Assembly (NCBI GenBank): GCA_963758365.1
Contig: CAVWVB010000001.1
Location: forward strand, 1,302,001 to 1,366,000
Reading direction: 5' to 3'
From: Dokdonella_A sp963758365
GTDB taxonomy: Bacteria; Pseudomonadota; Gammaproteobacteria; Xanthomonadales; Rhodanobacteraceae
DNA: 64,000 bases
The translations under genes were made by a program, and so were the position numbers. The notes below the pieces were generated by a model, which was not told the DNA's origin, did not search any database, and saw only the letters and a list, made by a program, of their open reading frames with translations. Below, piece after piece: positions 1-8,294 of the stretch. The first letter of the stretch is position 1, and every line of letters starts with the position of its first letter.

Positions 1-1
1 G

Positions 2-454
2 TTCCGTCTCAACACCCTCGAGCTGCACCTGCCGCCTCTGCGTGAACGTGGTGCGGATGTCGCGCTGCTGGCCGAGGCGTTCCTTGCGCGCTTTGCACGG
101 CGCTACCAGCGGGAAGGGTTGCGTTTCACGCCTGCAACATTGCGCGCGCTCGAAGCCTATGCATGGCCCGGCAACGTGCGCGAACTTTCTCACGTGATCG
201 AGCGCGCGGCGCTGATGATCGAGGGACACGTGGTCGACGTTGGCGCCCTGAACCTCAAGCCCGGCGCGTCCCATGCCCTGTCCAATGCGACGATGCTCGC
301 CGCCAGCGAGTCGATGAGCGTCGATGCGGCCGAGGAGCGGCTGGTCCGCGAGGCGCTCGAGCGCACCGGCGGAAATATCCAGCGCGCCGCGACCCTGCTC
401 GGTCTCAGTCGTCCCTCGCTGTATCGGCGCATGGAAAAATACAGGATAAGCTGA
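2..454 (+). CDS. Sigma-54-dependent response regulator, NtrC family (3' part)
   Basis: The gene is cut by the left edge; the reading frame is open from base 2. What remains is the end of the AAA+ sigma-54 activation domain, including the conserved WPGNVREL segment, then a linker and a C-terminal Fis-type helix-turn-helix (GGNIQRAATLLGLSR followed by LYRRM). Such proteins remodel the sigma-54 RNA polymerase holoenzyme at enhancer-dependent promoters. A sensor kinase gene follows 74 bases downstream on the same strand, so this is the regulator half of a two-component pair. The receiver domain and the sigma-54 contact loop are outside the window, so its target genes cannot be named. Confidence 0.9.
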   Translation, partial: FRLNTLELHLPPLRERGADVALLAEAFLARFARRYQREGLRFTPATLRALEAYAWPGNVRELSHVIERAALMIEGHVVDVGALNLKPGASHALSNATMLAASESMSVDAAEERLVREALERTGGNIQRAATLLGLSRPSLYRRMEKYRIS

Positions 455-528
455 GTTCGTCGTCGGTCCCCCGACCGCCGGTTTCACTGAGGCCGCCGAG
501 CGCGGCGCCCGCGTGCGACGCCTGCCCG

Positions 529-1851
529 ATGAGCAACAGACATTCCCGCTGGACGTATGAGAAGCGCATCCTCGCCGGTTCCCTGCTGGTGGCCGCGCCT
601 GCGTTTTGCGCACTGGCTGTCACGTTCTGGTTCGTGACAAGCGATGCCGCGCGTGCCTTGGCAATGCTCGTCGGGATTGCGCTGATTACGCTCGGGCTGG
701 CGTTTGCGATGCGCAACCGGGCGGTCTATCCGCTGTACACGCTCGCGAATCTGCTCGAGGCACTACGCGAGGGCGACTACAGCCTGCGCGGCTCGCGCGC
801 CTCGCGTGGCGATGCGATCGGCGAGGTCGTGCTCGAAGTCAATGCGCTCTCCCAGACCTTGCGCGATCAGCGCCTCAGCGTCGAGGAGAAGAGCGCGCTG
901 CTGGCCAAAGTCATCGCAACGATCGATATCGTGGTGCTCGCGTTCGACGCCGACGGCCGCGTCAAGCTGGCCAACCCGGCAGCCGAGCGCCTGTTGGCAA
1001 TGCCAACTACGGCGTTGTCTGCGCAGACCGCGCAGTCGCTCGGCCTCGGGGATTGCCTGGCGATCGCCGACGTCCGATTGCTGGAGCGGCGCTTCGCGGG
1101 AGCCAGCGGACGCTGGGAGATTCGCCATGCGCGCTTTCGCGAGAACGGTTTGCCGCACGATCTGCTCGTGATCAGCGATCTCGGTCGTGCCTTGCGTGAG
1201 GAGGAACGCCTCGCGTGGCAGCGCCTGCTGCGCGTACTCGGTCACGAACTCAACAATTCGCTGGCACCGATCCGCTCGATGGCCGGGACGCTTGCGAATA
1301 TCACCGGGCGCGAACCGCTCGCGGCGGACTGGCGCGCGGACGTACATGGCGGCTTGCGAGTGATCGGCGAGCGCGCCGAGGCACTCGCGAGATTCATGTC
1401 GCGCTACACCCAGCTCGCGCGCCTGCCGCCGCCGACGCCGCGCGAGGTCGATTTCGGTGTGCTGGCTCGCCGTGCGGCGCTGCTCGAGCAACGCCTCGTG
1501 GTCGCCGCGAACGGGCCGGAGATGCGCCTGCGCATCGATCCGGACCAGCTGGAGCAGGCCCTGATCAACCTGATCCAGAACGCGAGCGACGCGGCCTTGA
1601 ATGGCGACGGCCACGTGGGTCTCGACTGGCGGCACGGCGACGGCCGGCTGCTGATCGAGGTCGTCGACGACGGGCCGGGGTTGCCGCCGAGCGAAAACCT
1701 GTTCGTGCCGTTTTTCACGACCAAGCCCGGCGGTTCGGGTATCGGCCTCGTGCTTGCGCGTCAGATCGTCGAAGCGCACGGCGGTACCTTGACTCTCGAC
1801 AATCGCGCCGACATGCGCGGCTGCATCGCGCGGATCCTGCTGCCCGCGTGA
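529..1851 (+). CDS. NtrY-like sensor histidine kinase
   Basis: 440 residues. Two hydrophobic segments (about residues 15-36 and 42-60) are followed by a HAMP-like stretch (ALREGDYSLR), a short PAS-like region (IATIDIVVLAFDADGRVKLAN) and a kinase core. The phospho-accepting His lies near residue 239 in LLRVLGHELNNSLAPIRS. N box (NLIQNASDA), G1 (DDGPGL) and G2 (GGSGIGLVLA) are all visible. The ELNNSL form of the H box is typical of NtrB/NtrY-class kinases. I chose the ATG at 529 because upstream sequence in this frame overlaps the regulator gene and is not protein-like. It has almost no periplasmic loop, so it probably senses membrane or cytoplasmic cues. It is convergent with the efflux operon; no functional link can be shown. 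Confidence 0.88.
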   Translation: MSNRHSRWTYEKRILAGSLLVAAPAFCALAVTFWFVTSDAARALAMLVGIALITLGLAFAMRNRAVYPLYTLANLLEALREGDYSLRGSRASRGDAIGEVVLEVNALSQTLRDQRLSVEEKSALLAKVIATIDIVVLAFDADGRVKLANPAAERLLAMPTTALSAQTAQSLGLGDCLAIADVRLLERRFAGASGRWEIRHARFRENGLPHDLLVISDLGRALREEERLAWQRLLRVLGHELNNSLAPIRSMAGTLANITGREPLAADWRADVHGGLRVIGERAEALARFMSRYTQLARLPPPTPREVDFGVLARRAALLEQRLVVAANGPEMRLRIDPDQLEQALINLIQNASDAALNGDGHVGLDWRHGDGRLLIEVVDDGPGLPPSENLFVPFFTTKPGGSGIGLVLARQIVEAHGGTLTLDNRADMRGCIARILLPA

Positions 1852-1947
1852 CTCGGAGGGAGCGATCAACGTCAGGCGCGGTGACAAGGCCGGCGAAATC
1901 CGCGAAACGCCGCGAAGATTGCAGAGCCGATGACTGCGGATCCGGCC

Positions 1948-3501
1948 TCAGTGGCCTGCTCCTGCGGCGACGTTGCCGAACGGCGGTCGCGCGAACCAGA
2001 CCACCGGGATCATTGCGAGAAACAGGCCCGTGCAGATCAGGAAGACATCGTTGACGCCGAGAGTCAGCGCCTGACGTGTTACCAGCGCCTCGACAATGCT
2101 CCAGCCGCGCGCCGCCGGTCCGCCCAGCGCACTCAGGCCGTGGAGGTAACTGGTCGCGGCCGGACTGGCGGCGTTGATGTGTTCGGCGAGAACCGCGTGG
2201 TGGTAGTCGCCGCGGTGCTGCCAGATCGTTACCGTGGCCGCGGTGGAGATGCTTGCGGCGATCGTGCGGAAGAAATTCGCGAGCCCGGACGCCGAAGCGA
2301 TCTGGTGCGGCTCGAGTCCGGACAGGAAGATCTGGTTCAGCGGTATGAAGAAGCACGGAATGCCGATGCCCATGATGAAACGCGGCCACAGCAGCTGGTT
2401 GAACGCGGCACTGTCCGGAAAGCTCGCGAACCAGTAGGAAGTGAACGCGAACACGAGGAACGCGAAGGTGACGACCGAACGCAGCTCCAGCCGCTGGATG
2501 TTGCGCCCGATGAGCGGCGACATCAGGAATGCGAGGATGCCGACCGGCGCGGTCGCGAGACCGGCCCACGATGCGGTGTAACCGAGCACGGTCTGCAGCC
2601 ACAGCGGGTAGACGACGTTGATCCCGAAGAAACCGACCATGCCGAACGCCATCGCGGTCACGCCGATCGTGAAATTGCGCTTGCGGAAAAGGGTCAGGTC
2701 GACGACCGGATGGCGGTCGGTCAGTTCCCACGCGACGAAGAACACGAGGCAGACCAGCGCAGTGACGCCGAGCGTGACGATCAGGGGTGACGAGAACCAG
2801 TCCTTGTCGTTGCCGTTGTCCAGCATGAACTGCAGACAGCCGACCCCGACGACGAGCAGCACGAGACCGATCATGTCGATCGGCGCCTTGACCACCTTGG
2901 TCTCGCGATGGCGCAGCAGGGTCCAGGTGATGATCGCGGCGAGTACACCGACCGGCGTGTTGATGAAGAAGATCCACGGCCATGAGTAATTGTCGGTTAT
3001 GTAGCCGCCGAGGATTGGTCCGAAGATGGGCGCCACCACCACGGTCATCGCCCACAGCGCGAGCGCGAGTCCCTTCTTTTCGTTCGGGTAGTTGTTGAGC
3101 AGCAGACTCAGGCTCAGCGCAACCATCGGGCCCGAACCCGCGCCCTGCAGCAGGCGGCCGAACACGAGCATCGGCATGCTCGTGGCGAGACCGCACAGCA
3201 CCGACATCGTCACGAACAGCAGTGCGGAAATCGTGAAAGCGCGCACCTCGCCGAAGCGGCGCCCGATCCAGCCCGCGAGCGGCTGCATGATCGCGCTGGC
3301 CAGCGAATAGGAACTGATCGCCCAGGTACCTTCCTGAGGACTCACCGCGAGACTGCCCGCGATATGCGGCACCGACACGTTGACGATCGTGATGTCGAGC
3401 ACTTCCATGAACGTCGCGAACGCGATGGCGACGGTGAGCAGCGCGAGCGGCGCACCGTGAAGCGGGGGCAGGGCAGGGCGTTCGGGTGGTGTGGCGGCCA
3501 T
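1948..3501 (-). CDS. emrB: DHA2-family MFS drug exporter, EmrB type
   Basis: 517 residues with the many hydrophobic segments expected of the 14-helix DHA2 family. The N-terminal motif with VLDITIVNVSVPHIAG is the hallmark of EmrB/QacA-like proton-driven drug exporters, and GWIGRRFGEVRAF is the MFS loop 2-3 motif. In Gram-negative bacteria EmrB works with a membrane-fusion protein and an outer-membrane channel. Both partners lie directly upstream on this strand, and this is the last gene of the three. A gap of 106 bases separates it from the adaptor gene. The start codon (ATG at 3501) has no strong ribosome-binding site, so a start a few codons away is possible. The substrate is not predictable from sequence. 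Confidence 0.92.
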   Translation of the reverse strand: MAATPPERPALPPLHGAPLALLTVAIAFATFMEVLDITIVNVSVPHIAGSLAVSPQEGTWAISSYSLASAIMQPLAGWIGRRFGEVRAFTISALLFVTMSVLCGLATSMPMLVFGRLLQGAGSGPMVALSLSLLLNNYPNEKKGLALALWAMTVVVAPIFGPILGGYITDNYSWPWIFFINTPVGVLAAIITWTLLRHRETKVVKAPIDMIGLVLLVVGVGCLQFMLDNGNDKDWFSSPLIVTLGVTALVCLVFFVAWELTDRHPVVDLTLFRKRNFTIGVTAMAFGMVGFFGINVVYPLWLQTVLGYTASWAGLATAPVGILAFLMSPLIGRNIQRLELRSVVTFAFLVFAFTSYWFASFPDSAAFNQLLWPRFIMGIGIPCFFIPLNQIFLSGLEPHQIASASGLANFFRTIAASISTAATVTIWQHRGDYHHAVLAEHINAASPAATSYLHGLSALGGPAARGWSIVEALVTRQALTLGVNDVFLICTGLFLAMIPVVWFARPPFGNVAAGAGH

Positions 3502-3607
3502 CAGCTAGCGACAGAGTGCGCCGCGCGACCCGGCTTCGCGGCCGACCGAAGTGCGCTGCCACGCCGCGACATGCGGCGGGGCTTCGCGAGCCGATCGGGA
3601 CTTTCGA

Positions 3608-4804
3608 TCATCGGCTTGAAGAAACATTCGCCGAGACGATCGCATCGGCCTCTGCTTCGGCCTTGGCCAGATCGCGCGCATAGACAGCGGTCTGCGCGAC
3701 CGGGGCGTTCGAGATCGGTGCGCTGGCCAGCACCGGACCCGACCGGTCGTGCGTATCGACCGTGACCGAAGTCGACAGTCCGATGCGCAGCGGTGACTTC
3801 TGCAGCTGGCGCGGTTCTAGCCGGATGCGCACCGGCACGCGCTGCACGACCTTGATCCAGTTGCCCGAGGCATTTTGCGGCGGCAGCAGCGCGAACGCGG
3901 AACCGGTACCCGCACCGAGTCCGACCACGCGACCGTGGTACTCGACGCTGCCGCCGTAGAGGTCGCTCTCGACCTTCGCCGGTTGGCCGATGCGGATATG
4001 TGCGAGCTGGCTTTCCTTGAAATTCGCTTCGACCCAGACATCGCTGAGCGCGATTACCGTCATCAGCGCCTGTCCCGGCTGGACGTGCTGGCCGACCTGC
4101 ACGCTGCGCTGCGCGACATAGCCACTGACCGGCGCGAGGATCGCATCGCGCTGCGCATTCACCCAGGCTTCGCGGAATGCGGCTTTGGCCTGCTGCACGG
4201 ACGCGTTATCGGCGATATCGGTACCGTCGACGAGTGCGTGCGAGGCTTCGGCCTGGCGTGCGGCGAGTTCGAGCGCGGCCTTCGCGGTCGCGACTGCTTC
4301 ACGCGCATGCGCCACCTCTTCGGGCGCGATCGCCTTGTCCGAGAGCAGCGGGCGGCGGCGCTCCAGATCGGCCTGCGCGCGGGCCAGCTCGAGCCGACGT
4401 GCCGCGACCGCGGCGTCGTACTGGGATGCCATCGCGGTCTGCTGGCGCACCTGGCGTACCGCACTGGCCAGCGCACTGCGCGTCTTGGCGAGTGCAACGT
4501 TCGCATCGGTCGGGTCGAGCCGCACCAGCACCTGCCCCGCGTCGACGCGCTGGGTGTCGTCGGCAAGCACCTCGATCACGGTGCCCGCCACCTGCGCCGA
4601 GATCGTGACCTGGTTGCCGTCGACGTAGGCGTCGTCGGTGACTTCGCGCAGCGACCAGACCAGGGACCAGAGCAGGTACCAGGCGATCCCGGCGACGACG
4701 AACACGACCGCGATCGCGATCAGGATCACGCGGCGCTTGCCGTTGCCGTCGTTCCCATCGTTGCTGTCGGGCGGGTTGTCCTTGGATCCGGGCGTGTCGC
4801 TCAT
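3608..4804 (-). CDS. emrA: HlyD/EmrA-family periplasmic adaptor of efflux pump
   Basis: 398 residues. A hydrophilic Asp/Asn-rich cytoplasmic leader is followed by one transmembrane helix (about 25-46), a lipoyl-like half-motif (AQVAGTVIEVLADDTQRV), a long Ala/Arg/Gln-rich coiled coil, the second lipoyl half (ILAPVSGYVAQRSVQVGQHV) and a beta-barrel. These are the parts of a membrane-fusion protein that bridges an inner-membrane pump and an outer-membrane channel. Its ATG overlaps the stop codon of the channel gene by the ATGA arrangement, so the two are probably translationally coupled. Confidence 0.93.
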   Translation of the reverse strand: MSDTPGSKDNPPDSNDGNDGNGKRRVILIAIAVVFVVAGIAWYLLWSLVWSLREVTDDAYVDGNQVTISAQVAGTVIEVLADDTQRVDAGQVLVRLDPTDANVALAKTRSALASAVRQVRQQTAMASQYDAAVAARRLELARAQADLERRRPLLSDKAIAPEEVAHAREAVATAKAALELAARQAEASHALVDGTDIADNASVQQAKAAFREAWVNAQRDAILAPVSGYVAQRSVQVGQHVQPGQALMTVIALSDVWVEANFKESQLAHIRIGQPAKVESDLYGGSVEYHGRVVGLGAGTGSAFALLPPQNASGNWIKVVQRVPVRIRLEPRQLQKSPLRIGLSTSVTVDTHDRSGPVLASAPISNAPVAQTAVYARDLAKAEAEADAIVSANVSSSR

Positions 4805-6318
4805 CGTGGCTGGACTCGTGAGGGCTGCAGGGTTTTGGGCACCGCTTGCAGCGGCGCTACTGCCTCGGCGGCGGGCGCTGCGGAAACGCGGTCGCTTGCT
4901 TCGTCTTCCGCGTCCTTGCGGTAACCGCCGCCGAGCGCCTTGGTCAGCGCAATCTCGGCGGACATCGCTTCGGCATCGAGCGCGACCAGCGCGTCGCGCT
5001 GCTGCAATACCTGGGACTCGGCCGCGAGTACGCTGCGCGCGTCGCTGATGCCGCGCCGCACGCGTGCGGCGGCGGTACGCGCGAGTTCACGCTCGGCCGC
5101 GAGCTGGTGCTCGCGCTCGACCCGGCGTGCGTCGACCTGGGCCAGGGTCAGGGCCTGCGTGGCAACGTCACGCGCGGCGTCGACGACCGCGGCGTCGTAC
5201 TGTGCCGCGGCCGCATCGAGTTGCGCCTGCGACGCGCCATACGCCGCGCGCAGGCCGTCGCGGCCGAACAGCGGCAGATGCAGAGCGGGACCGATGCTGC
5301 CGAGGCGGCTGCCCGCGCTGAACAGCTTGTCGAGATCGATCGATTGCAGCCCGGCCATCGCGCCGAGGCTAATGTCGGGGTAGAACGCAGCGCGCGCCTC
5401 GTCGACGCGGCGCATCGCGGCTTCGACGCGCCAGCGGCTCGCTGCGATGTCGGGACGACGCGCCAGCAGGTCGATGCCGACGTCGGTCGGCAGCGCGGCC
5501 CTGACCGGTGGCAGCGTGCGCGGCGCGAGCGCAGGCAGGTCGGCCGGCGCCTCGCCGAGCAGCGCGGCGATCGCGGCGTGGCGGATGCGCGCGGCGCCGC
5601 CGAGGCCCGCTTCGAGTTCGCGCGCCTCGGCGAGCCGCGCGTCGGCCTCGTGGACCAGATCCGGCGCATCGATGCCGCGCGCGACGCGGCGGGCGTTGAG
5701 TCCGCGGCTGTCCTGCAGCGCCGCGACCGTGTCGCGCGCGAGTACGAGCCGCGCTTGGTCGGCCTGCCAGCCGAAGTACGCGTCGGCTACCGCGGTCGTG
5801 AGCATCAGCGCGGCTGCGCTGCGTTCGGCTGCGGCCGCATGTGCCTCGTCGACCGCGGCCGCGACCGCAGCGCGGTTCCTGCCCCAGAAGTCGAAGTCGT
5901 ACTGGAACTGCAGGTTCAGATCGCCCTGGTTGTACCAGGTGAAGCCGAGGAAGCGTGGCGAGATCAGGCCATGCTCGCTGAGCCGCTGGCGCTGGACCTG
6001 CGCATTGAGCTGCACCGAGGCGCCGCCCGCCGCGCGCGCGACCTCGACCGCGCTCAGCGCGGTATCGAAGCGCCGGTGTGCCTCCTGCAGCGTAGGCGCA
6101 CCGGCCAGTGCACGCTCCTCGAGCGCATCGAGTTGCGCGTCCGCGTACCGGCGCCACCAGCGCGGATCGGGCCAGGCGCCGGCCTCGGCAACATCGAGCC
6201 CGGCCAGTGGCGCGTGCTCGCGCAGCGCGGGCGGATCGGGACGCGGCGGCACGGCGCATCCCGCGAACGCGAGCGCGAGCGACAGCAAGGCGAGGATTCG
6301 GTTACCGGATGCGGTCAT
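4801..6318 (-). CDS. NodT/TolC-family outer-membrane efflux lipoprotein
   Basis: 505 residues. The N-terminus has a hydrophobic stretch ending in the lipobox LAFAGC, giving a lipidated Cys21 after signal peptidase II cleavage. The body is the two-repeat, Ala-rich alpha-helical barrel of the RND/EmrC outer-membrane channel family, with the familiar RPDIAASRWRVEAAMRRVDE segment and LGAMAGLQS strand. It is the first gene of the OMF-adaptor-pump operon, so the channel is encoded with its partners rather than borrowed from a shared TolC. No regulator gene lies next to the operon. Confidence 0.92.
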   Translation of the reverse strand: MTASGNRILALLSLALAFAGCAVPPRPDPPALREHAPLAGLDVAEAGAWPDPRWWRRYADAQLDALEERALAGAPTLQEAHRRFDTALSAVEVARAAGGASVQLNAQVQRQRLSEHGLISPRFLGFTWYNQGDLNLQFQYDFDFWGRNRAAVAAAVDEAHAAAAERSAAALMLTTAVADAYFGWQADQARLVLARDTVAALQDSRGLNARRVARGIDAPDLVHEADARLAEARELEAGLGGAARIRHAAIAALLGEAPADLPALAPRTLPPVRAALPTDVGIDLLARRPDIAASRWRVEAAMRRVDEARAAFYPDISLGAMAGLQSIDLDKLFSAGSRLGSIGPALHLPLFGRDGLRAAYGASQAQLDAAAAQYDAAVVDAARDVATQALTLAQVDARRVEREHQLAAERELARTAAARVRRGISDARSVLAAESQVLQQRDALVALDAEAMSAEIALTKALGGGYRKDAEDEASDRVSAAPAAEAVAPLQAVPKTLQPSRVQPR

Positions 6319-6439
6319 CGGGTCGGTACGGCGTGACGCGGGGAAACTCGCTCCCGCGGCGCGGGGGCTGTTCGCGCGGGTGCGCGAACGACGAGGCTAC
6401 GCGGCGGACCTGCATGCGCAAGGAACGCGCGGTGCAGTT

Positions 6440-6475
6440 CGCCCGGAAAACAATACTAGTGAGTTTTGTATTTGC
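6440..6475 (-). promoter_or_regulatory. AT-rich island upstream of the efflux operon; possible promoter or operator
   Basis: An AT-rich stretch stands out in GC-rich surroundings. Reading toward the efflux operon it contains TAGTAT (6453-6458), a partial -10 match, and the inverted pair AATAC (6452-6456) and GTATT (6468-6472), which could be an operator. It is the only AT-rich sequence in the 200 bases before the outer-membrane channel gene. No -35 match is clear. Confidence 0.3.
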
Positions 6476-6518
6476 CCGCAACGGCCCTGGACGACGCCGG
6501 GACGGTCCGGATCGCGCT

Positions 6519-6911
6519 TCAGCGGTAGTCGCGATGACAGGCGTCGCAGGCATTGCCCACCTCGGCCAGTGCCGCATCCTGGGCCTTGCATGCCGCATCG
6601 ACGTCCCACTGGGCGATCGCCGCGCGCAGATCGCTCGCATACTGGCTGAACACGCGGTCCCGGGTGCCCGGCGCGAGCAGGGCGCCCTCGAGATCGCCCG
6701 CGAGCAACTGCAGGTGCGCGTGGGCCGACAGGCTCCCCGTTGCCGTGCAGTGCGCACCGCGCACCTCGGCGCGCGCGGCACCGAGTTCGTGCTGCATCAC
6801 GTTCATCACCGCGCGCGGCCACGCGTCGCGCTTCTGCAACGCACTCGCGATCGTCATCGCGATCAGCGCACCGGCAGCCAAGCCGACGAGCAGGCACACC
6901 AGATAGCGCAC
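6519..6911 (-). CDS. Cytochrome c'/c556-like membrane-anchored heme protein
   Basis: 130 residues. One N-terminal hydrophobic helix (signal anchor) is followed by a helical domain. The single heme-binding motif CDACH is six residues from the C-terminus (NACDACHRDYR). A C-terminal CxxCH after a helical bundle is the layout of cytochrome c'/c556 proteins, which are periplasmic. Sequence similarity to a named member is not evident, so the call rests on architecture. It lies 3 bases after a small membrane-protein gene on the same strand and was probably co-transcribed with it. Electron partner and role are unknown. Confidence 0.6.
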   Translation of the reverse strand: MRYLVCLLVGLAAGALIAMTIASALQKRDAWPRAVMNVMQHELGAARAEVRGAHCTATGSLSAHAHLQLLAGDLEGALLAPGTRDRVFSQYASDLRAAIAQWDVDAACKAQDAALAEVGNACDACHRDYR

Positions 6912-6914
6912 CGA

Positions 6915-7118
6915 TCAGCCTTGTTCTGGAAGCTGCCTGCGCCGGCGCAGGTTGGCCAGCAGCAGGGTGCCGAGGCCGAGCAGGATCTCGTCGACGAACG
7001 GGATCAGGTCCGGGATCAGCAGGTCGGCCACGAACAGCACAGCGGTGATCAGGGCCAGGCGCGGGAAGCGCAGGCCTTCGGCCCAGCGCAGCAACGGGCG
7101 GGTGATCGGATTCGGCAT
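6915..7118 (-). CDS. Small membrane protein, DUF6116-like
   Basis: 67 residues with a central hydrophobic region that could form two short helices and an Arg-rich tail (NLRRRRQLPEQG). The ATG at 7118 is preceded by GAGGAGAATCC, an excellent ribosome-binding site, which decides against the longer reading from 7175. It resembles small uncharacterised xanthomonad proteins with the theme LLRWAEGLRFPRL. The function is unknown. The cytochrome c'-like gene begins 3 bases after its stop. Confidence 0.6.
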   Translation of the reverse strand: MPNPITRPLLRWAEGLRFPRLALITAVLFVADLLIPDLIPFVDEILLGLGTLLLANLRRRRQLPEQG

Positions 7119-7200
7119 CGGATTCTCCTCGAAACGTCGGCGCAAGATGTGGCCACGCGGCCGTGCATGCAACACCCGACGCGAGTGCGTCGCATGCGGA

Positions 7201-7209
7201 TGCTAACCT
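7201..7209 (+). promoter_or_regulatory. Extended -10 promoter motif before tcdA (leaderless transcript?)
   Basis: TGCTAACCT matches an extended -10 (TG-n-TAnnnT). Transcription would begin about seven bases later, at or next to the tcdA ATG at 7216, implying a leaderless mRNA. The same TGCTAACCT string occurs before lysS and rpfG, and TGCTATCCT before prfB. Confidence 0.45.
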
Positions 7210-7215
7210 GCGCCG

Positions 7216-8001
7216 ATGCAGGTCACTCCGCCCGACGACGAGCGTTTCCGTGGAATCGACCGCCTCTACGGCACGGGCAGCGTCGTGCGCCTCGCGGCCA
7301 GGCGCGTCTGCGTGGTCGGCATCGGCGGCGTCGGCTCGTGGGCAGCCGAGGCGCTCGCGCGCAGCGGCATCGGCCACCTCGGCCTCATCGACGCGGACGA
7401 GGTCTGCATCGGCAACACCAACCGCCAGCTGCATGCGCTCGATGGCGAGTACGGCAAGCCCAAGGTCGGCGTGATGGCCGAGCGCGCGCGCCGCATCCGC
7501 CCCGGCATCCGCCTCGACGCGGTCGAGGAATTCCTGACCCCGGCCAGCATCGAACGCCTGCTCGATCGCGGCTACGACCTCGTGATCGACTGCTGCGACG
7601 CGTTCCGGGTCAAGGTCGAGACGATCGCGTGGTGTCGTCGGCGCAAGCTGCCGCTGATCACCTGCGGCTCGGCCGGCGGCCGCACCGACCCGACCCTGAT
7701 CGCGGTGCGCGACCTCTCCAGAACCGAACACGACGCGATGCTCGCGCTCGTGCGCAGGAAACTGCGCGAAGAATTCAACTTCCCGCGCGGCCCGAAACGC
7801 TATTTCGGCATCCAGGCGGTCTATTCGCGCGAGAACGTGCGCTACCCGCAGGTCGACGGCAGCGTCTGCGGCAAGCGTCCACCCGGCGTCGATGCGCTCA
7901 AGCTCGATTGCGGCGGCGGCCTCGGCGCGGCGACCCACGTGACCGCCGCGTTCGCGTTCGCGGCCGTGTCGCGCGCGCTTGCGAGGCTGCTCGCGGCGTG
8001 A
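7216..8001 (+). CDS. tcdA: tRNA threonylcarbamoyladenosine dehydratase (TcdA/CsdL)
   Basis: 261 residues, the usual length. An E1/ThiF-type adenylating domain carries the nucleotide motif GIGGVGSWAAEALARSGIG and the acidic LIDADEVCIGNTNRQ segment, and the YFGIQAVYSRE stretch is typical of the YgdL/CsdL branch. The enzyme uses ATP to cyclise the N6-threonylcarbamoyl group of A37 in ANN-decoding tRNAs. There is no ribosome-binding site; the ATG sits seven bases after a -10-like element, which suggests leaderless translation. The GDCCVxC gene follows after 34 bases. Confidence 0.9.
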   Translation: MQVTPPDDERFRGIDRLYGTGSVVRLAARRVCVVGIGGVGSWAAEALARSGIGHLGLIDADEVCIGNTNRQLHALDGEYGKPKVGVMAERARRIRPGIRLDAVEEFLTPASIERLLDRGYDLVIDCCDAFRVKVETIAWCRRRKLPLITCGSAGGRTDPTLIAVRDLSRTEHDAMLALVRRKLREEFNFPRGPKRYFGIQAVYSRENVRYPQVDGSVCGKRPPGVDALKLDCGGGLGAATHVTAAFAFAAVSRALARLLAA

Positions 8002-8035
8002 CGCGCGCACACGAAAACCGATCCAGCCGGATGCG

Positions 8036-8281
8036 ATGACCGACGCGACCCTGCAACTGCAATCGACGCTCACCTGTCCCCACTGCGGACACCAGGCCGT
8101 CGAAACCATGCCGACCGATGCGTGCCTGTTCTTCCACGACTGCGCGGCCTGCGGTGCGTTGTTGCGGCCGAAGCCGGGCGACTGCTGCGTGTTCTGCTCC
8201 TACGGCAGCGTCGCGTGTCCGCCGGTGCAGCAGGCACGGTCGTGTTGCGCGCCGCGCGAGGTGGATGGCGCTACGGACTGA
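8036..8281 (+). CDS. GDCCVxC-family small Cys-rich protein
   Basis: 81 residues. Two CxxC-type pairs (CPHCGH and CAACG) precede the diagnostic block GDCCVFCSYGSVACPPVQ, then a CC pair near the end. This matches the small family named after its GDCCVxC motif, in which some members carry selenocysteine. Every position here is an ordinary Cys codon, so this is the non-seleno form. The pattern suggests a metal-binding or thiol-redox protein, but no function is established. I preferred the ATG at 8036 over an in-frame one at 7979, which lies inside tcdA and adds only non-conserved Arg-rich sequence. Confidence 0.72.
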   Translation: MTDATLQLQSTLTCPHCGHQAVETMPTDACLFFHDCAACGALLRPKPGDCCVFCSYGSVACPPVQQARSCCAPREVDGATD

Positions 8282-8294
8282 CCGGATATTCCGG

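Noticed and set aside
763..1887. 374-residue open frame on the minus strand opposite the sensor kinase gene
   Set aside because: It mirrors the codons of the plus-strand kinase, is Arg/Ala-rich and has no motif or ribosome-binding site.
1930..2790. 286-residue plus-strand open frame opposite the MFS pump
   Set aside because: Shadow of emrB in GC-rich DNA; repetitive Arg/Glu/Asp composition without homology features.
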